23,473 nt of DNA from JAGPDF01 sp052035735 (GTDB lineage Bacteria; Acidobacteriota; Thermoanaerobaculia; Multivoradales; JAGPDF01), in the NCBI GenBank assembly GCA_052035735.1, contig JBPOHI010000118.1:1-23473 (forward strand), in the 5' to 3' direction. The translations under genes and the position numbers were made by a program. The notes under the pieces are model-generated. The model had not been told where the DNA came from and made no database searches. It was given only the letters and a program-made list of their open reading frames with translations. Of this stretch, positions 7,984 to 17,602 are shown piece after piece; position 1 is the first letter of the stretch, and each line of letters begins with the position of its first letter.

Positions 7984-8465
7984 CGCTCCTCCGCCAGGAG
8001 ACCTGCGTAGACCGCTGCCAGCTCGACCACCTTGGCTCGGCTGGGCTCGCGGCGGACCGAGCTGTAGCCCACCAGCTTGCCGTTCCGGACGTTGCCGACG
8101 ACCGTCGCGTAGACCCAGTAGAACCCGCCGTCGCGGCGCAGATTCTTGACGTAGCCGTGCCACTTGATGCCCTTCTCGATCGTGTCCCAGAGCCCTTTGA
8201 AGGCGACCGCCGGCATGTCGGGATGGCGCAGGATGTGGTGCGGCGTACCGAGCAGCTCTTCGCGCGAGTAGCCCGACATGAGCACGAAGGCGTCGTTGCA
8301 CATGGTGATGACGCCCGCGAGATCGGTCTGCGAGACGATCAGCTCTCCGGCCGGAAACGGCGTCTCGACTTCGGTGACGAACACCCGGCGAGTCGTGCCG
8401 TCGTGGTAGTGCAGCAAGTGCTCCCGTGCCGGTGCCTGGACATCGGCGGGGGTCATGTCTCTCAT
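7980..8465 (-). CDS. Stand-alone PAS protein resembling the aerotaxis receptor Aer
   Basis: A 161-residue protein that is almost entirely one PAS domain (about residues 38-145). The blocks ELIVSQTDLAGVITMCNDAF, SGYSREELLGTPHHILRHP, WHGYVKNLRRDGGFYWVYA and LVGYSSVRREPSR closely match the FAD-binding PAS of Aer-type receptors. That suggests a redox- or oxygen-sensing flavin, though cofactor binding is inferred from similarity alone. There is no methyl-accepting, HAMP or catalytic domain, so it must signal through another protein, plausibly others in this operon. ATG 8465 is supported by GGGAGG six bases upstream on the coding strand. A second in-frame ATG at 8456 is less well placed. Confidence 0.85.
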   Translation of the reverse strand: MRDMTPADVQAPAREHLLHYHDGTTRRVFVTEVETPFPAGELIVSQTDLAGVITMCNDAFVLMSGYSREELLGTPHHILRHPDMPAVAFKGLWDTIEKGIKWHGYVKNLRRDGGFYWVYATVVGNVRNGKLVGYSSVRREPSRAKVVELAAVYAGLLAEER

Positions 8466-8499
8466 CTCTGGCCTCCCTGAGGGCGCGTCACGAGACGTC

Positions 8500-8862
8500 T
8501 CAGATCGATTCGGCGACCTTGGCCGCCGCCCGCTTCGCGTCGAGAAACACCAGCCCGAGTTTGGCGCCTTCGGAGGCCACGACGACGAGCACGGCCTCCG
8601 GTCCCGCGCTGGCGAGCAAGACGTAGCCGCGCTCCCCCTTGACCATGACCTGATCGAGCTTGCCGCGCCGCAGCTCGGCCGAGGTGCGGGTGCCGAGCGA
8701 CAGCATCGCCGCGGTCATCGCGCCGACCCTGTCCTCGTCGATGCCCTCGCTCAGGGCGGAGGCCATGGTGAGACCGTCGATCGACACCACGGCCGAGGCC
8801 TCGATCTCGGCCGAAGAACTGTTCAGGCTGCGGAGGACTTCGGTGAGCTTGTTGGCGAGCAT
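8500..8862 (-). CDS. Roadblock/LC7 domain protein
   Basis: A 120-residue single-domain protein. The pattern matches the roadblock/LC7 family: an N-terminal helix (LTEVLRSLNSSS), a strand-turn (ASAVVSIDGLTMASAL), a helix beginning VGAMTAAMLSLGTRTSAEL, then strands around GYVLLASAGPEAVLVVVASE and a final helix. Members such as MglB regulate small GTPases or form scaffolds. ATG 8862 is preceded by GAGAGGAG on the coding strand at good spacing. It lies 55 bases downstream of a second roadblock gene and 34 bases upstream of the PAS gene. No Ras-like GTPase is encoded in the window, so the partner may be the ParA-type ATPase from the same operon. Confidence 0.85.
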   Translation of the reverse strand: MLANKLTEVLRSLNSSSAEIEASAVVSIDGLTMASALSEGIDEDRVGAMTAAMLSLGTRTSAELRRGKLDQVMVKGERGYVLLASAGPEAVLVVVASEGAKLGLVFLDAKRAAAKVAESI

Positions 8863-8917
8863 GTTCGGACTCCTCTCGGGTTCAGGACGTGGTGTCTCGG
8901 GCGAAACGCGGCTGGCT

Positions 8918-9532
8918 TCAGCTTTCTTCGGACAGGACGGACGCGATGAGATCGATCGACAGCTCGACCTCGCTGCGTTCGTCGATCGATTGCGGGCAGA
9001 CGAGCAGCAGGAACGCGGGCTGGTGGACCAGCGTGAACTTGCGCACGACGATCTTCTCGACGTAGTTGATGTCGAGCGCCAGGTTGTTCGCGTCGCGCTT
9101 GCCGAGCAGGCGTTCGGCCTGATCGAGGATGCCGCCGACGACCGAGGCGAAAGCCGCCAGTGCGTCGATGTCGAAAGGCGAGTTGAACTCGGCGAGCGCC
9201 AGGCCGGAGCGGTCGGCGAGGACGGCACCGGAGAACCCGCCGCGCTTGCACATGTCGGCAAGCAGCTGGCGGACGCGCTCTGCACGGTAGACCGGCTGCC
9301 GGCCAGGCGCCGGGGGCGGCGCGGCCGGGGCTTCGTGTCGCGCCGGCGGGCTCGCCGCCGGTGGGGCTGCGAGCGGCGCGGGCTGCGGCAGCGGCGGCGG
9401 AGGCGGCGAAGCCGGACGCGCTGGAGCCGCCGGCGCCGACCAGTGCGAGGCGGTAAGGAGGAGTCCCGCCGCGCGCAGCTCGGCGAGGAGTGCGGCGGTC
9501 TTGCCGAGCTCAGAAGAGGCTGATTTCGTCAT
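8918..9532 (-). CDS. Roadblock/LC7-like protein with a long Pro/Ala linker
   Basis: A 204-residue protein. Residues 1-30 form a predicted helix, residues about 33-80 are a Pro/Ala-rich, probably disordered linker, and residues about 83-200 look like a divergent roadblock domain (GFSGAVLADRSGLALAEF, then a helix around ALAAFASVVGGILDQAERLL, then FLLLVCPQSIDERSEVELSI). The gene overlaps the end of the ParA-like ATPase gene by 23 bases, which argues for coupling. The long flexible linker could let the N-terminal helix bind the ATPase or a polar partner while the roadblock domain dimerises, possibly with the second roadblock protein encoded next. The roadblock call rests on pattern and neighbourhood and is weaker than for the smaller paralogue. 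Confidence 0.72.
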   Translation of the reverse strand: MTKSASSELGKTAALLAELRAAGLLLTASHWSAPAAPARPASPPPPPLPQPAPLAAPPAASPPARHEAPAAPPPAPGRQPVYRAERVRQLLADMCKRGGFSGAVLADRSGLALAEFNSPFDIDALAAFASVVGGILDQAERLLGKRDANNLALDINYVEKIVVRKFTLVHQPAFLLLVCPQSIDERSEVELSIDLIASVLSEES

Positions 9533-10312
9533 CTTCGGGCCGTCCCTGCATCAATTGAAGCTCACGCTCGCGCAGCTCGAGTGCGAGATCGAGGTAGAGC
9601 CTGGACATCGCTTCGCCGCCGCGGTGCAGAGCGATCGGGATGCCGCGCAGGCTGGCCTCCTCGACTACCTCGTCCTGCGGCAGAACGGTACGGAAGAGCA
9701 GATCGGAAGGCAGAGTCGCACGCACCTCTTCGAGCAGGCCGGCCTCGGAAGCCGAGCGCGCGTCGAACGTCGAGATCAGCACGCCCTCGAGCCTCAGCCC
9801 CGGGTTGGTGCTGCTGGCCACGTCGCGCACGAGGGCGAGGAAGGTCGGAATGGCGCGAACCGTGATCGCCCGGCAGTTGATCACCAGGATCGTGCCGTCG
9901 CTGCCCTCGAGAATGCCGCGGACGACCGCTCCGACGCCGGCGGGCGCGTCGATCACCACGTAGCGGAAGCCCTCGGAGAGCGCCTCCACGGCGGCGCGAA
10001 GCGTCCCGTCGACCGCCGCCCGCTCGAGCAGGCCGACGTCCGCGGGCGCGACTTCGCCGGTGCCGACCAGGGTGAGCACCCCGTCCCGTGTCGTCGCCCG
10101 CACCTCCTCCGCCGTCGCCTCCCGCTTGAGGAAGTCGACCAGACCGCGGCGGGTCCGGCGGTGCAGATTGGTGGCATGCGCCAGGCCGCTCTGCGGGTCG
10201 AGGTCGACGAGCAGGACCTGCCCGACGATGCGACCCAGCGAGTAGGCCAGGTTGAGAGCGGTCGTCGTCTTGCCGACGCCGCCCTTGTGACTGGCGATGG
10301 TGAGCACTCTCT

Positions 10313-10316
<4 letters not shown>
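9510..10316 (-). CDS. ParA/MinD-family ATPase
   Basis: A 268-residue deviant Walker ATPase. The N-terminal HKGGVGKTTTALNLA is the deviant Walker A with signature Lys11, LLVDLDPQSGLAHA is the A' segment, and YVVIDAPAGVGAVV holds the Walker B Asp123. Members form ATP-dependent dimers and position plasmids, chromosomes or protein clusters. There is no ParB gene or parS-like context. The genes on either side encode a response regulator upstream (ATGA four-base overlap at 10313-10316) and a roadblock protein downstream (23-base overlap). That points to positioning or switching of a signalling complex, like ParC/PpfA-type protein-positioning ATPases, rather than DNA segregation. There is no obvious MinD-type C-terminal amphipathic membrane helix; the tail is acidic (PEDDEISLF). 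Confidence 0.9.
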
Positions 10317-11307
<991 letters not shown>

Positions 11308-11311
<4 letters not shown>

Positions 11312-13191
11312 GGGCCGGGTTCCCCTGCGACAGGCCGAGCGAGGCTCCGGCGGACGTTCTCCACCAGCGCCGGCGGGCCGCCGGAGGCCGAGACGGCGAG
11401 ACCGGACGGCGTTCGCGCGAGCAGCATCACCGCGGGCTCGCTCCCCCCGGCCGCCGATGCGCGCGACTGCTCGCGCAGCTCTGCGAGCCCGATGATGCCC
11501 TCGGGGGCGAGCACGACATTCGGCAGCTCCTTCTCCACCAGAAGCCGTAGGTCCGCGAGCGAATGCGAGGCGAGCACCGGAATCTCCAGCTCGCGCAGCC
11601 GGGAAGAGAGCTCCGCCCAGATCTCCTCGGCCGGATCGAACACCAGCGCGACCCAGGGAGCGCGATCCCAGACGCCGTCGAGCGACCGGAAGCGCAGGCG
11701 CATCCTGCAGCCGCCGCGGGGCGCGTCGAGCGCCACGAGCTCGCCGCGGTGCAGCTCCAGGACGCGGCGGGCGATATAGAGACCCCAACCCGAGCCCTTG
11801 CGTTCGTGCGCCGGCCGCGCATCGACGCCCGACTGGAAGTAGAGCTGAAAGACGGATTCGCGATCTGCCGGAGGTATGCCCGGGCCCTCGTCGTCGATCA
11901 GAATCTCGTGCTCGCCGGTCGCCGAGCCTTCGAGCCGGACCTGGATCGTCGAGCCCGCCGGGGCGAATTTCACGGCGTTGCCGAGCACGTTCGAGATCGC
12001 CTCGCCCAGACGCAGCTCGTCGTAGAAGCCGGGCAAGGCCGGTCCCGCCTGCGCGAGCTCGATCGTCACCTTCTTGCGCGCCGCGTGGACACGATGCAGC
12101 TCGACCTCCGAGCGCAGGACCGCCGAGACCCACAGACGCGACGGGGCGAGCTCGAGTCGCCCCGAGTGCGCGCGCTGCGCGTCGAGCAGGCTCTGGATGA
12201 GGCTCTCGAGCCGCTCCGCGGCGTCGCGCGCACGTTCGAGACGCTCCGCGGCGCGCCCGCCACCGCTCGCCGCGAGATCCATCTGCGCCAGCTCGATGAA
12301 GCCCAGCGTCGCGTGCAGCGGCGAGCGCAGATCGTGCACGGTCATCGACAGGAGCTCCTCCTGGGCGCGCAAGCGCGCCGCGAGCTCCTCGTTGGCGCGC
12401 AGCATTCCCTCGCGCAGGTCGCGGTGTGCGGTCATGTCGCGGGTGATCCCGAGGTAGCCCGAGACCGCCCCCGACTCGTCGAGGAAGGTCGTGATCGTCT
12501 GCCAGACCTGGATCAGCTCGCCGCTCTTGCTGCGGTTGAAGATCTCGCCGCTCCAGGTGCCCACCTCCGGGTCGATCAGCTGGGAGAAGAGATCGCGGAA
12601 GAACGAGCGCGGATGCTGCCGCGAGTTGATCACCCGCGGGTTCTCGCCGAGCACATCGAGCGGCACGAAGCCGTAGAGCGCCATCCATCGCTCGCTCGCC
12701 CCCAGGAGGGTGCCCGCGGCGTCGGTATAGACCACCGCGTCGCGGCTGCGTGCGAGCGCGGAGAAGACGTGCGACAGGCGCGCGAGACCCGCGGCATGAG
12801 GACGCGAAGGCCGGGCGAGCAGCACCCAGTCGTGGCGCGCGCGGAAGATCGACAGGTCGAGGGCCGGACCGTCGTGCGAGGCGAAGCAGAAGGTCTCCGA
12901 CTCGAAGGGCCGCTGGAGCGCGGCCGCGCTCGCGAAGCAGCGCTCGCCCAGGTCGGGCGGGACCGGCGCACTCTTCCCGCGGGCGGCCAGGAGCTCCTGC
13001 CAGAAGCGCGCCGCATTGCTTGCGAGCCGTTCCGGAGAGGGTTCGACCGAGAGCGTCCATCGGCGCGAAGCTTCGCGCGCCAGCAGGCTCCGCCCGGAGT
13101 CGGCGGCGAGGCCCTGCAGGTCTTCGTCCGGGCGGCTGCTGTCGTCAGCAGCTCCGGGCGGGCGCGGCGGGCGTACGGAAGACAGGGACAC
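11308..13191 (-). CDS. PAS-containing sensor histidine kinase with a degenerate receiver-like tail
   Basis: A 627-residue soluble kinase with no membrane segment seen. Residues 1-140 are of unknown fold. A PAS domain follows at about 145-257 (DAVVYTDAAGTLLGASERW; EIFNRSKSGELIQVWQTITT), then HisKA with His286 in SMTVHDLRSPLHATLGF, then HATPase with Asn405 in NVLGNAVKFAP, DDEGPGIP at 433-440 and GSGWGLYIAR at 466-475. Residues about 512-615 look like a receiver fold (VALVFDPAEE; PNVVLAPEGI), but the phospho-acceptor Asp is Ala. It heads the seven-gene operon and should phosphorylate the following response regulator. GTG 13191 is the only canonical start near the upstream in-frame stop. An AAGGAGG sequence runs directly into it, which leaves no normal spacing, so the exact start is uncertain. 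Confidence 0.88.
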
Positions 13192-13425
13192 CTCCTTCGC
13201 TGCTCGCCGTGCCTAGATTCGGCGGGTCGGAGCGGCTCGCTGCGTTCTAGACTGAGCCTCTTCCCACCGCCTCGAAACATACCACCGGGTGGCTCGGGCG
13301 CCATCCCGAGAGGCGGGGCCACCACGACGGACCTCTTGATTCGATAGCGCCGGCGCACCGCCCGGCAGACGCCTCTGAGCCGCTGATTGCGGCCGCCAGC
13401 CGGTGGACATAGGATCGTGCCGCCC
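13192..13425. promoter_or_regulatory. Divergent intergenic region with adjacent inverted repeats
   Basis: This 234-base gap separates the kinase operon (minus) from the zinc-ribbon gene (plus) and must hold both promoters. Two adjacent inverted repeats are visible: CCACC-G-GGTGG at 13282-13292, and CTCGGG (13293-13298) with CCCGAG (13305-13310). They could be an operator or a hairpin; neither is followed by a T-run. A weak sigma-70-like pair toward the plus-strand gene is TTGCGG (13387-13392) and TAGGAT (13410-13415) with a 17-base spacer, which would make that transcript nearly leaderless. No convincing promoter for the kinase operon was found by eye. Nothing else coding is supported here. 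Confidence 0.35.
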
Positions 13426-13704
13426 ATGAGCGACCAACCTGAGGGCGGCGCCGCCTGGCCGGATGCCGGTGACGCTACGCTGAGTGCTCCGCCCGCCGGC
13501 TGGCAGACGCCCCCTGCCGCGGTTTACGGACTCGAACATCCGCTGCGCTGCCCGGCGTGCAAGGCCGAGATCGATCAGCTGTTCGTCGTCCGGCTCGTCC
13601 GCCTCCGGGTCAACTTCATGTCGTCGTTGCCGCGCAGCGGGCGGGTGCTCGCCTGCCCCAAGTGCCGGACGGTTCTGCCCGGGGAGCTGGGCGCCGTCTT
13701 CTGA
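13426..13704 (+). CDS. Small zinc-ribbon protein of unknown function
   Basis: A 92-residue protein with two CxxC knuckles, RCPACKAEID (Cys42, Cys45) and LACPKCRTVLPGELG (Cys77, Cys80), separated by a hydrophobic and basic stretch. This is the layout of a small zinc ribbon, probably binding one zinc ion for structural use in protein or nucleic-acid contact. The first 35 residues are Pro/Ala/Gly-rich and look disordered. ATG 13426 was chosen over a TTG at 13387 because the extra residues look like translated intergenic sequence. It is transcribed alone, divergent from the kinase operon, and ends 15 bases before the convergent GGDEF gene. I do not recognise a named family. Confidence 0.65.
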   Translation: MSDQPEGGAAWPDAGDATLSAPPAGWQTPPAAVYGLEHPLRCPACKAEIDQLFVVRLVRLRVNFMSSLPRSGRVLACPKCRTVLPGELGAVF

Positions 13705-13719
13705 GCCGAACCCCGCCGA

Positions 13720-15087
13720 CTACCTCGGCGGACCCTCGAGCAGGAAACGGATCGCCAGGCGGGTCTCCATCTCGACCGCTTCGCCGTTGCGCGTACCGGG
13801 CCGGAAGCGCGCCGAAAGGGCGGCCTCGCGCGCCGACTCGTCGAAGCCAAAACCCGCCGGCGGCCCTTCCGCGGCGACTTCGACCACCTTGCCGGTCGCA
13901 TCGACGCGCACCCGTAGCTCCACTGTCGCCATCCGCCGGCGCGCACGGGCCATCGGCGGATAGGCCGGCCGGATCGCGCGCAGCAATTGCGGCAGCTCGA
14001 CGCTGACGCCGGCTACTGCCTTCCTCTCCGGGATCTCCGCCGCCACCGGCGCCGGAGCCACAGCCTCCTCCCGCCGCGCGCTGGACGCCGATGGAAGATC
14101 CCCACCTTCTCGCTGGCGGCGTTCGCCGATCTGCATGCCGGGGGGATTTTCGATCGCGCCGGGAATGCCGGCGCCGGCGGCGGCGACCGGGCCGACTTCC
14201 GGCAGCGCCTCGCGCGGCAGACGCTCGTCTCCGGCCTCCCGCAGGCGCGCCTCGAGCTCGAGAATGCGCGCTTCGTCGCGCCCTCGATCGCCGGTCGGCC
14301 GCGGTTCCGCGAGCGCGGCCTGCAGGCGCTTCACCTCTTCGCGCAGCCGGACGAGCTCCGCTTCGTCGCGGACGACGATTTCGGCGAGCGGCGGCGGCTC
14401 ATCGGCCGGCTGCGCCGCCGCGATCCCGCCCAGCGGCGGCGGCGGCGGAGCGGCGCTCAGGCGGCGCCACTCGAACCAGCCGAGCGCGGCGAGCGCCGCT
14501 ACCGCCAGGCCGGAGGCAAGCAGGAGCCTCCTGCGCCCGCGCACGGCGGCGGTCGCCGCCGGCCTGCGCGCGCGCTTCTCCTCGTAGAGACGGCGATCGG
14601 CGACGGCGAGGATCTCTTCGCCCGACACGCCATCCGCCGGGAAGCTCGCCACCCCCATGCTGAACGACAGCGGCAACCTGACCGGCGGCGCGCCCGCTGC
14701 GCCAGCGACATCGACCGTCGCCAGCGCGCGGCGGGCGCGTTCGGCGAGTGCGCGCGCCTCTTCCGCCCCGGCACCGAAAAGCGCCACGACGAACTCGTCG
14801 CCGCCGTAGCGGATCAGGCGGTCTTCGGCCCGGAAGTTGGCGCGCAGCTGGTCCGAGGCCTGCTGCAGGACGACGTCGCCGGCGCCGTGGCCGTAACTGT
14901 CGTTGATCTCCTTGAAAAAATCGAGATCGAGGACGAGCAGGGTGATCGTCCCCTGGGTCGTGATCAGCGACTTCCAGTCCTCGCCCAGCAACTGACGCAG
15001 ATAGCGCCGGTTCCAGGCGCCTGTCAGGTCGTCGCGCAGCGCCAGGTCCGAAGGCTCGGAGGGCGGAGGGGGGGAAGATCTTTCCAC
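13720..15087 (-). CDS. GGDEF diguanylate cyclase fused through one membrane segment to a TonB C-terminal domain
   Basis: A 455-residue protein. Residues about 14-175 are a GGDEF domain: DDLTGAWNRRYLRQLL, LDLDFFKEINDSYGHGAGD, the active-site GGDEF at 95-99, and an inhibitory RxxD I-site (Arg86-Asp89) five residues before it. One membrane segment follows a basic stretch (about 188-206), then a Pro-rich region, a charged coiled coil (about 232-290), a second low-complexity linker, and a TonB-type C-terminal domain at about 362-452 (AIRPAYPPMARAR; ELRVRVDATGKVVEV; ALSARFRPGTRNG). So c-di-GMP synthesis is cytoplasmic, with inhibition by product likely, and the TonB-like part is periplasmic. The joining of the two is unusual. 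GTG 15087 is assumed as start; no good Shine-Dalgarno was seen. Confidence 0.87.
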   Translation of the reverse strand: MERSSPPPPSEPSDLALRDDLTGAWNRRYLRQLLGEDWKSLITTQGTITLLVLDLDFFKEINDSYGHGAGDVVLQQASDQLRANFRAEDRLIRYGGDEFVVALFGAGAEEARALAERARRALATVDVAGAAGAPPVRLPLSFSMGVASFPADGVSGEEILAVADRRLYEEKRARRPAATAAVRGRRRLLLASGLAVAALAALGWFEWRRLSAAPPPPPLGGIAAAQPADEPPPLAEIVVRDEAELVRLREEVKRLQAALAEPRPTGDRGRDEARILELEARLREAGDERLPREALPEVGPVAAAGAGIPGAIENPPGMQIGERRQREGGDLPSASSARREEAVAPAPVAAEIPERKAVAGVSVELPQLLRAIRPAYPPMARARRRMATVELRVRVDATGKVVEVAAEGPPAGFGFDESAREAALSARFRPGTRNGEAVEMETRLAIRFLLEGPPR

Positions 15088-15156
15088 GCGCCGAATCGTA
15101 ATGGAAAACCGAGAGTGGAATACGATTCCCTGCCGGCCACCCGAGGAGCCTCACCC
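15088..15156. promoter_or_regulatory. Short divergent promoter region
   Basis: These 69 bases separate the GGDEF-TonB gene (minus) from the peptidase gene (plus). The centre (15094-15127) is locally AT-richer than its surroundings, as expected for promoters. TACGAT at 15121-15126 is a possible minus-10 element for the plus strand, but I see no matching minus-35. GAGGAG at about 15143-15148 is a good ribosome binding site for the peptidase ATG. Confidence 0.35.
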
Positions 15157-17589
15157 ATGCGCGCACGTCCCATGCTTGCAGTGCTTTCCCTCTGTTTCAC
15201 CGGACTCTCGGCAGGCCCGGCGCCGGGCGCTTCGGCCCCGGCGACGCTCGCCATCGAGACCATCATGGCGCGCGACTGGATCGGAACGCCGCCGGAGAGT
15301 CCTTACTGGTCCGACGACGGCCGCTCGATCTTCTACCGCCAGCGCCGCGCCGGCAGCCAGATCGTCGACCTCGTCCGCGTCGACCTGGCGAGCGGACGCG
15401 CCGCGGTCGTGCCGGCCGACGAGCTCGGCAAGGCCGACGCCCCCGGGGGCTCGTGGTCGCGCGATCGCAAGCTGAAGGCGTTCGTGCGCGACGGCGACCT
15501 GTTCGTGCGTGAGGCTGGCCGCGCCCTCCGTCAGCTGACGCGTACCGGGGAGGTGGAGAGCTCGCCGCTCGTCCTCACCTCCGGCGCCCGCATCGCCTTC
15601 CGCCGCGGCGACGACTTTCACGCCATCGATCTCGCTACCGGGCTCGACACGACCCTCGCCGAGCTCCGGCTCGGCAAGGACCCGAAGACGAAGCCGGAAC
15701 GAGAGGCCTTTCTCGAGGCGCAACAGGTACGCCTCTTCGCCGTGCTCGCCGAGCGCGAACGACTCGCCGAGGAGCTCCGGGCGGAGGAGACGAGCCGGCG
15801 CTCCCGCGATGCGTCACGTTCGCCGGCGCCGTTCTATCTCGGCGAAGACCGCGCGCTCCTCGCTGCCGAGCTCGCCCCCTCCGGGACGCACCTGCTGGTC
15901 GTCCTCGGGCCGTCGCGTCCGCCGGCACCTGCCGGCGCCGAGGACGAGGATGGCGGAAAGCCCGACACGATGCCGGTGTTCGTCACCGCCTCGGGCTACG
16001 TCGAGACGAAGCCGATCCGCGCCAAGGTCGGCACCGGAACTCCCGAGACTCCGACGCTGATGCTGCTCGACCTGCAGCGCCAAACCCAGGTCACGCTCGA
16101 CCTCGGCACCCTGCCCGGCCTCGCCGACGATCCGCTCGCCGAGCTGCGGCGAGCGGCGCAAGCCGCGGCGGATGCGAAAGCACCCGCGGCCAAACCCAGG
16201 GCGCTCCGTCTCGGCGAGGCGCTGTGGAACGAAGACGGCAGCCGCCTCGCGCTCCAGCTCTTCTCCGCCGACAACAAGGACCGCTGGCTGGCGGTCGTCG
16301 ACCCCGCAGCCGCAGCGGCCCCCGCCGCTCCTCCGCTCGCTCTCGTCCTGCACGAGAACGACCCGGCCTGGCTGGGCTGGCGCTTCACCGACCTCGGCTG
16401 GATGAAGGACGGTCGGACGGTTTGGTACCTCTCCGAGAGCTCGGGCTTCGGCCATCTCTACCTCCAGGCGCCGGGCAGCGCGGCGCGCGCCCTGACCCGG
16501 GGGCCGTTCGAAGTCGATCGGCCGCAGCTGGCGCGCGACGGCAAGAGCTTCATCGTCTCCGCCAACCGGGAGGCGCCGGGGCGCTACGAGGCTTATCGCG
16601 TGCGCGTCGACACCGCCGAGCTCGAGCCTCTCACCGCGTCCGGCGGAATGACCTACGCGCTGCCCTCGCCCGACGAAAAGCAGCTCCTCCTCACCAGCTC
16701 CTGGCCGACGCGGCCGCCCGAGCTGTTCGCCCAGGCGGCGCGCGCCGGCGCGGCGCCGCGCGCACTCACTACGACCACCTCGGCCGCCTTCTCCGCGGTC
16801 GCCTGGAGTGCGCCGGAGATCGTCCAGATCCGCTCCACGCACTTCGCCGGGAATCTCCAGGCTCGCGTCTACATGCCGCCGGGCGCGACCGCCGGCGCCA
16901 GCTATCCCGCCGTGGTCTTCATCCACGGCGCCGGATATCTGCAGAACGCTCATCAGGGTTGGTCGGACTACTACCGCGAGTTCATGTTCCACACCCTGCT
17001 CACCCGGGCCGGGTACGTCGTGCTCGACATGGACTACCGCGCCTCCGCCGGTTACGGGCGGGATTTCCGCACCGCGATCTACCGCCAGATGGGAGAACCC
17101 GAGCTCGAGGACCTGGCCGACGGCGTCGCCTGGCTGGTCGCCCAACGCGGAGTCGATCCGAAACGGGTCGGCGCCTACGGCGGGAGCTACGGCGGCTTCC
17201 TGACCATGATGGCGCTGTTCAAGCAGCCGGAGCTCTTCGCGGCCGGAGCGGCTCTGCGTCCGGTGACCGATTGGGCGCACTACAACGAGGGCTACACCTC
17301 GGCGATCCTCAACACTCCCGAAGTCGATCCGGAGGCCTACCGCCGGAGCTCGCCGATCGAGTTCGCCCAGGGTCTCGCGAAGCCGCTGCTGATCTGTCAC
17401 GGCATGGTGGACGACAACGTCGCCTTCCAGGATACGGTGCGCCTGGTGCAACGTCTGATCGAGCTCGGCAAGACCGACCTCTTCCAGACGGCGATCTATC
17501 CGGTCGAGCCGCACGCCTTCAAGGAGCCGGCGAGCTGGGTGGACGAGTACCGGCGGATCTACCGTCTGTTCGAGACCCACCTCAAGTAG
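15157..17589 (+). CDS. Exported S9-family serine peptidase (prolyl oligopeptidase/DPP IV-like)
   Basis: An 810-residue protein with an N-terminal signal peptide (about 1-28), a beta-propeller region (about 35-560) and a C-terminal alpha/beta-hydrolase domain. The catalytic Ser677 is in GAYGGSYGGFLTMM, Asp752 (or 753) in CHGMVDDNVAF and His786 in YPVEPHAFKEP, so the triad is complete. VVFIHGAGYLQNAHQGW marks the start of the hydrolase core. It should cleave small peptides, typically after Pro or Ala, in the periplasm or outside the cell. ATG 15157 has GAGGAG upstream at good spacing; the frame stays open further upstream only as an antisense shadow of the GGDEF gene. It is transcribed as a single gene and ends 13 bases from the convergent sulfatase-fold gene. 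Confidence 0.92.
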   Translation: MRARPMLAVLSLCFTGLSAGPAPGASAPATLAIETIMARDWIGTPPESPYWSDDGRSIFYRQRRAGSQIVDLVRVDLASGRAAVVPADELGKADAPGGSWSRDRKLKAFVRDGDLFVREAGRALRQLTRTGEVESSPLVLTSGARIAFRRGDDFHAIDLATGLDTTLAELRLGKDPKTKPEREAFLEAQQVRLFAVLAERERLAEELRAEETSRRSRDASRSPAPFYLGEDRALLAAELAPSGTHLLVVLGPSRPPAPAGAEDEDGGKPDTMPVFVTASGYVETKPIRAKVGTGTPETPTLMLLDLQRQTQVTLDLGTLPGLADDPLAELRRAAQAAADAKAPAAKPRALRLGEALWNEDGSRLALQLFSADNKDRWLAVVDPAAAAAPAAPPLALVLHENDPAWLGWRFTDLGWMKDGRTVWYLSESSGFGHLYLQAPGSAARALTRGPFEVDRPQLARDGKSFIVSANREAPGRYEAYRVRVDTAELEPLTASGGMTYALPSPDEKQLLLTSSWPTRPPELFAQAARAGAAPRALTTTTSAAFSAVAWSAPEIVQIRSTHFAGNLQARVYMPPGATAGASYPAVVFIHGAGYLQNAHQGWSDYYREFMFHTLLTRAGYVVLDMDYRASAGYGRDFRTAIYRQMGEPELEDLADGVAWLVAQRGVDPKRVGAYGGSYGGFLTMMALFKQPELFAAGAALRPVTDWAHYNEGYTSAILNTPEVDPEAYRRSSPIEFAQGLAKPLLICHGMVDDNVAFQDTVRLVQRLIELGKTDLFQTAIYPVEPHAFKEPASWVDEYRRIYRLFETHLK

Positions 17590-17602
17590 ACCGCTCCGTA
17601 CC

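Noticed and set aside
11563..13347. A 594-codon plus-strand frame opposite the histidine kinase.
   Set aside because: It is an antisense shadow with low-complexity Arg/Glu/His composition and no family features.
13987..15156. A 390-codon N-terminal extension of the S9 peptidase frame.
   Set aside because: It lies antisense to the GGDEF-TonB gene, and the signal peptide and ribosome binding site fix the start at 15157.
15814..17580. A 588-codon minus-strand frame opposite the S9 peptidase.
   Set aside because: It is an antisense shadow of a gene with a complete catalytic triad and has no recognisable motif.
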